DNA from: Deltaproteobacteria bacterium
GTDB taxonomy: Bacteria > Desulfobacterota > Desulfarculia > Adiutricales > Adiutricaceae
DNA: 6,084 bases
Direction: 5' to 3'
Assembly: GCA_031269135.1 (NCBI GenBank)
Contig: JAISZP010000323.1
Location: forward strand, 1-6,084
The notes beneath the pieces are model-generated. The model ran no database searches and was not told the DNA's origin. It was given only the letters and a program-made list of their open reading frames with translations. A program made the position numbers and the translations under genes. Of this stretch, positions 1 to 6,011 are shown piece after piece. Each line of letters begins with the position of its first letter. Within the stretch, counting starts at the first letter, position 1.

Positions 1-310
1 GCCCACTTTTTGCCATTACTAAGTATTCATTTAAAAAAGACTCTTCTTCTTGTGCCGTCATCAAAAAGTTTCTTGAACCACCCCACTGGTTGGTTGATTG
101 AAAATCAGGATTCCTGATTCTAGCTAGGGCGTTAAACACAGTACGTTCAGTTATTCCCAGCAAAGTAGCCAATTCACCTGCCGTGTAGCGATTATCCGAC
201 AGTATAGTGCCTATAATACCTCGCCTGTAGTCTCGTATTTCAGTGGAATTATTGACTAAATCAAATGCCCTTTTCAGTTCTTCATCGGTTAATTTGATTT
301 CTTTTGTCAT
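1..310 (-). CDS. IS630-family transposase, N-terminal part (cut by window edge)
   Basis: Reading leftward from the ATG at 310-308, 103 codons are open to the window edge; the rest of the gene lies outside. Residues about 42-66 (YTAGELATLLGITERTVFNA and following) form a helix-turn-helix of the kind that binds the terminal repeats of the element. Residues 77-103 follow the pattern GG-x-R-x4-M-x3-EEE-x-FL-x8-A-x-SG, which I recognise as the linker after the DNA-binding region in IS630-family (Tc1/mariner-like DDE) transposases. The catalytic DDE domain would come next and is not in the window, so activity cannot be judged. The start is fixed by a strong ribosome binding site and a promoter just upstream. 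The DNA is AT-richer than the neighbouring large gene, as expected of an acquired element. The family call rests on residue patterns only; a stand-alone HTH regulator is less likely because of the GGSR/EEESFL stretch. Confidence 0.8.
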   Translation of the reverse strand, partial: MTKEIKLTDEELKRAFDLVNNSTEIRDYRRGIIGTILSDNRYTAGELATLLGITERTVFNALARIRNPDFQSTNQWGGSRNFLMTAQEEESFLNEYLVMAKSG

Positions 311-313
311 GGG

Positions 314-321
314 TCACCTCC
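314..321 (-). promoter_or_regulatory. Ribosome binding site of the transposase gene
   Basis: Read on the minus strand this is GGAGGTGA, a near-perfect complement to the 3' end of 16S rRNA, followed by CCC and the ATG at 310-308. From GGAGG to the ATG is 6 bases. It decides the start codon of the transposase. Confidence 0.85.
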
Positions 322-329
322 ATAACAAT

Positions 330-358
330 ATTATACATCACTGAAATCTTGAATGCAA
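330..358 (-). promoter_or_regulatory. Sigma70-type promoter for the transposase
   Basis: On the minus strand the -10 box is a perfect TATAAT (335-330) and the -35 box is TTGCAT (358-353, 4 of 6 matches to TTGACA), with exactly 17 bases between them. Transcription would start near 323, leaving a very short leader before the Shine-Dalgarno sequence. The promoter lies inside the AT-rich segment, so it probably belongs to the insertion sequence and not to the host gene. Confidence 0.65.
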
Positions 359-439
359 CTTAGAATTAAGACGATTTGATTGTTCTTGCCGAAATTGGAA
401 GGCTGTCTTTCCGCAAGAGAAAAAAGCCGCGCCGACCGC
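359..439. other. Junction between insertion sequence and the large gene
   Basis: This stretch separates the stop codon of the large gene from the transposase promoter. Composition changes here from AT-rich (left) to GC-richer (right). IS630 elements insert at TA dinucleotides, and TA occurs at 361-362 and 367-368, within a small dyad CTTA-GAAT-TAAG (359-370). The outer end of the element should therefore lie in or near this stretch, but the terminal inverted repeat cannot be defined because the other end is outside the window. Confidence 0.4.
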
Positions 440-447
440 TCAAGGCT
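420..447 (-). terminator. Weak candidate intrinsic terminator of the large gene
   Basis: Read on the minus strand, AGCC (447-444), a TTGA bulge that contains the stop codon, then GCG, loop GTCGG, CGC and GGCT can fold into a hairpin of up to seven pairs. It is followed by a T run at 425-420, whose first T also closes the stem. The bulge and the overlap with the stop codon weaken the call. If it fails, transcripts of the large gene would run into the transposase. Confidence 0.3.
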
Positions 448-3400
448 CATCTTCAGCAGATCCTGAGCCTGTTTTCGGCCCGGAACCTGCTTCCGGCCCG
501 GGAGTTTGCCGTTCGGAATCGCTTTGTTGTTTGGAAGCGCCGCGCACCTCCGATGCCTCAGCTTGCTCCGGCGAGAGTGAGCTTTCCGGGTGAATGGGCT
601 TTCCTGTCTTACGATCAAACTTCGGCGCCGAAGGTTTTTTGGATTTTTTCCAAAATTTCTCTTTTGAAAAACAATTCCAGCCCCAATGCAGCCAGCGGAT
701 GATTGAAATGGCCAGCCACAAAGCCCAGGCGAGCATAATGTATTGGTAAATCTTGTTGGGAATCGTCAAAGCCCAAGCATGCGGCCAAGGAGAATCGCTT
801 GGCGCCAGATCGACGAACCATTTTAAAGACAGATCATACGAGCCGTTGCCGGTGATGCGCATGGAAGGCGCCGAAAGCAAGGCATGGTGAAGACCGAAGT
901 AGATGAGAACCAAGGCGATGAAGGTCAATAAAAGCAGGCCTATTTGAGAGAGGTTGAACAGCGTGGCGTTGGCGATAGGTTTGGTTTTTCCTCTGAGTCC
1001 CAGCAGTAAAAGCCAAGCGGCGACGAGGAAGGCCCCGATAAGGCTTAGCTGGGACAGCCCTATGAAGAGCAGAAACCAAGATATCGGACCCAGCAGCGTC
1101 AATCTCAGGCGAGATAAGACTATGGAAAGCAGCAAAAGAGCGCCTGAAAATGACCAGAACAGCACGGCCGGTCCCATGACAGGACCGCCGACCAAAAGCG
1201 TCCAGCGATCTTGCGGAACCGTGATGGTGTAATGAATATTGGAGCTCTTGACTCCCAAATTTATGGGCGGAGTGGTGGTTATGGAGGCAAGAGGGGTAGG
1301 GTCCAACCAAGTCACATCTATGCGATGCTCGCCGGGGTTGACGGGCAGAGTCACCGTAGGACCCTGAGTCTCGGTGGATCTCGAGCTTGAGCCGGTCGGC
1401 AGGTTTTGACCGTCCATGAATAGATCCAAGACCTCTCCCCCTATCGGCAGCGGAAAAGAGAATGGTCCGCCTTGACTGGTGCGCAGAGAAAAGGATAATT
1501 TATGCTCTCGATTTTCCTGGCCTAAAGTTGTTTCCAACTTGGCTTCGTCGATTACCGTATAGACGCCCTCGATAGGCTCAGGCCTAGAGACCGCGACGGT
1601 TAAGCTCTCTCCGGCCCAAGGCCGCCATTTAGGGTTCCAAGAGCCTTGCGGGGAGAAATTGTAGATGGGGGTCAAGCCTTGGATTTCCAGTCTCCAAATG
1701 GCGGAGGCGTTTATGGACCAGCTCTCGGAGTAAGGACCGTCGTGAGCCGTCAGGGTCAATGGGCGCTCCAGATCTTGCTTTAAGTCCGAAGACCAGACGA
1801 TTGACTGTTTCGCCGGGGAGAAATTTAAAATCACCTCTCCGTTTTTAGAGTCCAGATCGGAGCTGGTGGGGGTTTCTCCCGGCAGAAGCGGGAGAGAAAA
1901 ACTCACCGGAGAAGTCATCGGATTTTGAGGAACGACTATGGTGGCGACCGTCCACTGAACTCCCAGAGAGATGACCCGTTCCACTGAAAAGAAGCTCTCT
2001 AAAGGCTGGTCGGCCTGGGCCAAATCGTTTTGATGGGCCAAGTCGTTTTGAGAAGCTTGATCAGTTTGAGCTTGATCCGTTTGAGATTGATCCGTTTGAA
2101 CTTGCCCGTCTTTGTCGGATTGAGGTTCCTCAGACGCTGAAGCGTCATCTGAAGACTCGCCGTTCGCCCCTGAGGCCGGAGAAGTCGGCGGCTGCGAGAT
2201 TGCGACGTAGATGGCCCGAGACGACGGATACCCGTCAGGATCCACTCCGTTTAATCTCCAGTCCACAAAGTCCGAAAGGATCACTCTGTTGGGAGATCTC
2301 TGGGGAAAGCTCAGCTGAAAACCATCGACCTTAGCCAGCCTTCCTTCAAAAAGCACCGTGTGAAATCCCGGCGGCGCCAACACTATTCTGAGGCCGTCCT
2401 CGACAGCCAGGATCGGGAGATCTTCTCCGGTCTCCAAGGCGGCTTTAGTCGGCTGAAAGATGGAGCGGTCTATGAACGGAAGAGGCACTATAGCCTCTTG
2501 CTCTGCATGAACGGTGAGTTTTAAGGCGAGCCCATCGCCGTCTGCAGGCGAGAGCGCCAATTGCGAAATAGCCGGCGGCGGCGCCGTTCGACTCGTCAGC
2601 AGCCGCTTTTCTAGCTCCTTGAGCATCGATTCCGAAGGAAAGCTTGTGCTCTGAGCCATGGCGGAGACGCTTGAGAGCGACAGAACAGCGAGTCCGACAA
2701 TGACCGGCAAAATTTTCGAGAGCCTGCCGGTAAAATTGAAAGCGTTCCTAGCCGATGCCACCACTAAAACGAACCAGGTCATTAAAATTAGGCGAACGAC
2801 GCATAAAAAGCTCGACAGGCGCGGTCCGATATAGAAAAGGGAAATCGTCTGATCCCTTGAAATCTGTTCGTTGAAATCAAGATAAATCGTCTTCCATGAC
2901 CACTTCGGCCTGGCCAAAGTATTCTGAGCCTGGGCCGACTCGGCGACGTCCAGCTCTATGCCCTTGACGAACAGCGAACTCCTGGACGAGGGAAGCGCTT
3001 TGGGCGCATTTGACTCTCTGGAAAAATCGGCTTGAAACCCCTCTTGCATCTCGTAGCTCGGTTCCGGGACATATTGATGTTGCGCTTGTTGATCGTAGTC
3101 GTCGGCTGCAGAGCCGACGTAATAGATCGGTTGGGGCGAGTAATTGAAGATATTAAAACTCATGAATGACGTCGGAGCGAGATCCTCCAACTGCGGGTAG
3201 ATGGCGATTCTGGCTTGATAGATGAGAAAGCTCACTGAAAATAAAACCAACAAAATCACTGAGACGAGCCGCCATATTCTGGCGACGAACCTTGCTTTGC
3301 CTGCGGGAGGCAGCGCGCCGAGCAAGGCGGTCGCGCCTAAGACGCTCAAAAAGACTAGACGCGGGGCCATAAATTCATGATAAGACAGCGCCATCGTCAG

Positions 3401-5041
3401 AGCCGCCAAAATTGCCCAGCGTTTCCCGAAAATCTTCATGACGGTCAGAATGATGGCCAGCACTACGAACATGTCCAGAGTGGTCCATTTGTCCCACCAG
3501 GTGCCCGGGTATCTGGAGTCGAACAAGGAAGACGACGCCCCGCTCAAGTGAATCAAGTGATAGCCCGCAGGCAGATACAGGCTTTGAGAAGCGCTGTTCA
3601 AATTGTGATCCCAGCCGCTGGCGGGGTATCGTCCGTCAAAATCCTCTATGCGCAGATCGGCCGTGAGGTTGAGGGCGCCTTGCCGCAGCTGCAGACCCGG
3701 AGCTTTTTCTCCTTTGGAATTGACCTGCCAGGTGATCACCTGCGGCGAGCCGTTTTGGCTTGCCTGACCTAAAGCGAAAGGCTCGTCGATGGTCAGATGC
3801 CATTGCCGCCGCAAGGAGCCGGTGAGGTGATCGCGGCAGGTGAAGCCTTTGCCGCTGAAATCCAACCAACACTGCCTTCTGAGAGAGAGTTGATCGGGGC
3901 CGGGTTCAGGGTCGCCTCGCCTGAGGGTGGTGAAGGTCAAACTATCCCCGGCTTCAAGGGCATATATGGGAAGGTTGCGGTAGTCGACGTTATAGGACTG
4001 GACGTCGAGATTGGTCTTAGGCCTGAAATCCCAGGTGAAATCGACCTGGGAAGGATCCACCTGAGGCGCTCCGGCAATCTCGACCTGCCGAAGGTGCGGC
4101 ATCTGGACGAAGGCCCATTTTTCCGGCCCGTAAAGATCGCCGACCGGTCCTAAGTCTTCAAGCTGTCCCTTGGCTCTGGACTCGATGAAAAGCTCGTGGA
4201 CGCCGCTTTGGACCTGCACCCTGAGTCCCTCGGCCGTCAATCTGGCAGGCAGGCTCGAACTTAAATAAGTCGGGACGGTTTCCGGCAGCATCAGCCCTTT
4301 TATCAGCTCTTCTCTGGTGGAGCCGCTTGAAGTGAGTTTGAGCCTGGTCACGACGGCGATAGGCTGAGAATCTATCACGAGTCTGTCGATTTGGATCTTG
4401 AGAAAGTCGCCGGGGACGGTTTCGGTGGTCCGCGTTTCGATTTCTTCGTCGGTCGGCGGCTTGGTTCGGCCTTGCAGCCAAAGACTCGCGGTCAAGTTCG
4501 CGTAATCCTCGTCGATGATGGGAAAACTTTGCCGCTGATTATTCAAATATATCTCCAGTATCGGACCTAAAGGCAGAGTCAAGCTCTGAGGAGGGTTGGA
4601 CCAGTTCCAGTTGCCCTTTATCACGTATTGTCCAGGCTCTAAAACGACCTCAGGCCGCTGTTGACCCACGACCAATAAACGCTCGAAAGCCCCGCCGTTT
4701 CGAGAGCCTACGACTTCCACCGGCCAGGCCTGGGGCTGTCCGGGCAAGGCGACCGCTTTTTTGGCTCTTACCTCCCATTTGCCTTCAAAGCTCCCGCCGC
4801 CAGGATAGCTCTCGACGGTCAGCCTCAAAGGCCAGACGCAGCTGAAATCTTTGCTTTGCTCGATCTTTGGGCACAACTTGTCTTCGTTTCCGTATAAAAC
4901 CCAAGGAACCCAAGGGGCAAGTTCGCTGGGAGCTCCGGTTTCCTCTAAAGCGACCCCGTGAGACATTGGAACGCAAAGAGCCATTGGAAGGAAAAAAGCC
5001 GCTAGAACGGCGAAGACAAAAAAGTACCGATTGCATCTCAT
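440..5041 (-). CDS. Very large multi-pass inner-membrane protein with two periplasmic beta-rich regions; function unknown
   Basis: 1533 residues. Residues 1-31 form a Sec signal peptide (N-R-x-FFVFAVLAAFFLP core); residues about 32-520 are exported and rich in short beta-type strands. Hydrophobic helices follow near 522-538, 541-556, 560-578, 588-608, 744-764, 776-796, 1284-1310, 1313-1331, 1334-1350, 1363-1385 and 1432-1450. If 776-796 is not cleaved, the topology is consistent: K/R-rich loops after 538, 578, 764, 1310, 1350 and 1450 all fall on the cytosolic side. Residues 797-1280 make a second periplasmic region, interrupted by an acidic, Q/D-rich repeat (951-1012). Residues 1451-1533 are a charged Pro/Ser/Gly tail. 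From memory, the patterns PWVPWVL near the N-terminus, C-x-WP-x-L with GG-x-F-x3-W, LDF-x-G-x-GFT-x2-D-x2-x-G-x-L-x3-W, and WD-x-W-TT-x-DMFVV followed by YHE-x2-AP-R resemble large proteobacterial proteins annotated only as hypothetical. No catalytic motif is visible. The ATG at 5041 is preceded by AGGTG at good spacing and by the only N-terminal signal. A structural envelope or sensing role is inference. Confidence 0.9.
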   Translation of the reverse strand: MRCNRYFFVFAVLAAFFLPMALCVPMSHGVALEETGAPSELAPWVPWVLYGNEDKLCPKIEQSKDFSCVWPLRLTVESYPGGGSFEGKWEVRAKKAVALPGQPQAWPVEVVGSRNGGAFERLLVVGQQRPEVVLEPGQYVIKGNWNWSNPPQSLTLPLGPILEIYLNNQRQSFPIIDEDYANLTASLWLQGRTKPPTDEEIETRTTETVPGDFLKIQIDRLVIDSQPIAVVTRLKLTSSGSTREELIKGLMLPETVPTYLSSSLPARLTAEGLRVQVQSGVHELFIESRAKGQLEDLGPVGDLYGPEKWAFVQMPHLRQVEIAGAPQVDPSQVDFTWDFRPKTNLDVQSYNVDYRNLPIYALEAGDSLTFTTLRRGDPEPGPDQLSLRRQCWLDFSGKGFTCRDHLTGSLRRQWHLTIDEPFALGQASQNGSPQVITWQVNSKGEKAPGLQLRQGALNLTADLRIEDFDGRYPASGWDHNLNSASQSLYLPAGYHLIHLSGASSSLFDSRYPGTWWDKWTTLDMFVVLAIILTVMKIFGKRWAILAALTMALSYHEFMAPRLVFLSVLGATALLGALPPAGKARFVARIWRLVSVILLVLFSVSFLIYQARIAIYPQLEDLAPTSFMSFNIFNYSPQPIYYVGSAADDYDQQAQHQYVPEPSYEMQEGFQADFSRESNAPKALPSSRSSLFVKGIELDVAESAQAQNTLARPKWSWKTIYLDFNEQISRDQTISLFYIGPRLSSFLCVVRLILMTWFVLVVASARNAFNFTGRLSKILPVIVGLAVLSLSSVSAMAQSTSFPSESMLKELEKRLLTSRTAPPPAISQLALSPADGDGLALKLTVHAEQEAIVPLPFIDRSIFQPTKAALETGEDLPILAVEDGLRIVLAPPGFHTVLFEGRLAKVDGFQLSFPQRSPNRVILSDFVDWRLNGVDPDGYPSSRAIYVAISQPPTSPASGANGESSDDASASEEPQSDKDGQVQTDQSQTDQAQTDQASQNDLAHQNDLAQADQPLESFFSVERVISLGVQWTVATIVVPQNPMTSPVSFSLPLLPGETPTSSDLDSKNGEVILNFSPAKQSIVWSSDLKQDLERPLTLTAHDGPYSESWSINASAIWRLEIQGLTPIYNFSPQGSWNPKWRPWAGESLTVAVSRPEPIEGVYTVIDEAKLETTLGQENREHKLSFSLRTSQGGPFSFPLPIGGEVLDLFMDGQNLPTGSSSRSTETQGPTVTLPVNPGEHRIDVTWLDPTPLASITTTPPINLGVKSSNIHYTITVPQDRWTLLVGGPVMGPAVLFWSFSGALLLLSIVLSRLRLTLLGPISWFLLFIGLSQLSLIGAFLVAAWLLLLGLRGKTKPIANATLFNLSQIGLLLLTFIALVLIYFGLHHALLSAPSMRITGNGSYDLSLKWFVDLAPSDSPWPHAWALTIPNKIYQYIMLAWALWLAISIIRWLHWGWNCFSKEKFWKKSKKPSAPKFDRKTGKPIHPESSLSPEQAEASEVRGASKQQSDSERQTPGPEAGSGPKTGSGSAEDEP
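2006..2095 (-). repeat. In-frame tandem repeat coding for a T/S-D/N-Q-rich insert
   Basis: Codons 983-1012 of the large protein encode TDQSQ, TDQAQ, TDQAS, then QNDLAH and QNDLAQ, then ADQ. In the DNA, 15-bp units with a TTTGA(G/A)-x-TTGATC core give way to 18-bp units, both multiples of three, so the frame is kept. The segment continues an acidic, Ser/Pro-rich stretch that starts near residue 951. It probably forms a flexible linker inside the second periplasmic region and probably varies in copy number between strains. Confidence 0.75.
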
Positions 5042-5045
5042 AGAG

Positions 5046-5050
5046 CACCT
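5046..5050 (-). promoter_or_regulatory. Ribosome binding site of the large membrane-protein gene
   Basis: On the minus strand this is AGGTG followed by CTCT and the ATG at 5041-5039, a modest Shine-Dalgarno sequence at usual spacing. It supports this ATG, and the signal peptide begins right after it. Confidence 0.55.
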
Positions 5051-5222
5051 AAAAAGAGGATTTTCCTACATAACGTGGAAAAAGTCGCAAACTTGGAACC
5101 TGCGGGAGAGATCTTTAATAAATATACTATAGCTGGTTTTCATTCATTTAACTAGATGCCGAGATGCCGCTAAAATCAAACAAGAGAGAGAAGATGAGAG
5201 CTGGAAGACGAAAAATCGGCGG

Positions 5223-5258
5223 CCTGGTCTCGTCGATTTGCCTGGTCTCGTCGATTTG
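5223..5258. repeat. Perfect 18-bp tandem duplication
   Basis: CCTGGTCTCGTCGATTTG occurs at 5223-5240 and again, without mismatch, at 5241-5258. Being perfect and adjacent, it looks like a recent slippage event. It ends 12 bases before the 20-bp GATC array begins. Confidence 0.95.
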
Positions 5259-5266
5259 ATCGAGCG

Positions 5267-5364
5267 GCAAGATCTTGCGTGATGTTGCAGGATCCTAATG
5301 GATTCAACAGGATCCTGCGGGATATTGCAGGATCATGATGGATATTGCAGGATCCTACGGGATC
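5267..5364. repeat. 20-bp tandem array with GATC exactly every 20 bases
   Basis: Units of 20 bases begin at 5281, 5301, 5321 and 5341, with partial units on both sides. Each has the form GAT-x-TTGCAG then GATCCT-x2-GG with substitutions. GATC falls at 5271, 5291, 5311, 5331 and 5351, an exact 20-bp step, plus one more at 5361. Each of the first five sits in a full or partial dyad: GCAAGATCTTGC (5267-5278, perfect 12-bp palindrome), AGGATCCT (5289-5296), CAGGATCCTG (5308-5317, perfect), AGGATCAT (5329-5336) and AGGATCCT (5349-5356). Twenty bases is about two helical turns, so all sites face the same side. A 20-bp unit cannot keep a reading frame, so this is not a coding repeat. Confidence 0.9.
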
Positions 5365-5483
5365 TTATATTGATGGAAAAGATTTTAAAACCTACCGTCA
5401 GCTTATCTTAAACAAAGAGTTTTAAACGTTCAACGCCTTAAAGCATGCCTGTCGATCATCGGCTAGACGAGCTAAGAGCGTTT

Positions 5484-5515
5484 ATATCGCTTAAAGGCGT
5501 CAATATCGCTTAAAG
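5484..5515. repeat. Pair of 13-bp direct repeats, 19 bp apart
   Basis: ATATCGCTTAAAG occurs at 5484-5496 and 5503-5515, separated by GCGTCA. A shorter relative, CGCCTTAAAG, lies upstream near 5435. It could be a pair of protein sites on nearly the same helix face or a slippage remnant; nothing decides between these. Confidence 0.75.
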
Positions 5516-5779
5516 ATCTTAATAAAGCCGGTGGAGACCTCGCAAATCCGGTCCCAGTCCAAAAACCCCGACGCCTCAGCCGATCCCCCGGACCTAACCG
5601 GAACCCTAATCTTCAAACGTCGAAACAGGCCCCGAAGACAGAGCAAATGTGCTATCATTAGTCGTTTGAAATTATATGGGACTCGATCGATCATTTTAAA
5701 GCGTTTATAAGGCATTTGAAAAATCGGTTCCAAAAAAGCGAATCCGCTAAAGAGTCCTCTGCAATAGTTTATCGGTGAC

Positions 5780-5895
5780 GGTTCAGCGGAAACAGTTCGC
5801 CGACAAGAGTTCGCCTGCAAGAGTTCACCGACGAGAGTTTAATCTACGAAAGCTTAATCGGCGAATATTCGACCTGTAAAGATTTGACCTATCAA
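5780..5895. repeat. Degenerate 14-15-bp tandem repeat, about eight units
   Basis: The clearest units are AGTTCGCCGACAAG (5794-5807), AGTTCGCCTGCAAG (5808-5821) and AGTTCACCGACGAG (5822-5835). They are followed by 15-bp relatives AGTTTAATCTACGAA (5836-5850) and AGCTTAATCGGCGAA (5851-5865), and more decayed ones at 5866-5880 and 5881-5895. A divergent unit precedes them at 5780-5793. Divergence increases to the right of the three central copies, which suggests an old array with a younger expansion. The unit length changes between 14 and 15, so a coding role is unlikely. Confidence 0.75.
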
Positions 5896-5914
5896 CCTAA
5901 AGTTTTTAACATCA

Positions 5915-5946
5915 TCGACATACAATTTACCCTCGGCGCCTATAAT
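5915..5946 (+). promoter_or_regulatory. Possible promoter for the divergent gene at 6012
   Basis: A perfect TATAAT lies at 5941-5946. The best upstream match is TCGACA (5915-5920, 5 of 6 to TTGACA), but the spacer is 20 bases, longer than the usual 16-18, so it may depend on an activator or the -35 box may not be used. A start near 5953 would give a leader of about 60 bases before the GTG, carrying AGTCGATT twice (5954-5961 and 5972-5979). Confidence 0.35.
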
Positions 5947-6011
5947 CCGCTTGAGTCGATTTCCGAACATAAGTCGATTCTCGCAATCTCTCGCCTAACG
6001 AGGCTGACCGC

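Larger units (their letters stand above)
5042..6011. other. Spacer of about 970 bases with no convincing gene, filled with short direct repeats
   Basis: No frame on either strand shows a plausible protein with start, ribosome binding site and sensible composition. The longest minus-strand frame (5820-5500, 106 codons) has Cys/Arg-rich, motif-free content and no Shine-Dalgarno sequence, and it runs through repeats. The spacer lies between two probably divergent genes and should hold both promoters. For the large gene I see only an AT-rich tract at 5114-5131 (TATAGT/TATATT on the minus strand) without a good -35 box. The rest is dominated by the repeat sets listed separately (18, 20, 19 and 14-15 bp periods). 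No tRNA, rRNA or recognisable riboswitch fold is seen. Confidence 0.6.

Noticed and set aside
1..31. Lipoprotein signal for the large protein (MALC near residues 20-23; coordinates here are residues)
   Set aside because: The residue before the cysteine is Leu where lipoboxes need Gly, Ala or Ser, and a usual signal peptidase I site fits better just downstream.
834..1310. Minus-strand open frame of 158 codons
   Set aside because: It lies wholly inside the large gene in another frame on the same strand; its His/Arg-rich translation is typical of a shifted reading of that gene.
3377..4153. Two plus-strand open frames of 131 and 118 codons
   Set aside because: Both are antisense to the large gene and show no start signals or recognisable domains; GC-rich coding DNA often leaves such frames open.
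5042..5160. Clear promoter for the large gene
   Set aside because: AT-rich hexamers such as TATAGT and TATATT exist on the minus strand, and TTGCGA lies closer to the gene, but no pair has acceptable match and spacing.
5267..5364. CRISPR array
   Set aside because: The 20-bp units are contiguous with no unique spacers, and no cas genes are visible.
5384..5426. Inverted repeat TTTAAAAC / GTTTTAAA as a terminator or operator
   Set aside because: The arms are 8 bp of pure AT-type sequence 27 bases apart with no T run; too weak to call.
5500..5820. Minus-strand open frame of 106 codons in the spacer
   Set aside because: No Shine-Dalgarno sequence, Cys/Arg-rich motif-free translation, and it begins in the 14-15-bp repeat array and ends in the 19-bp repeat, which suggests a chance frame.
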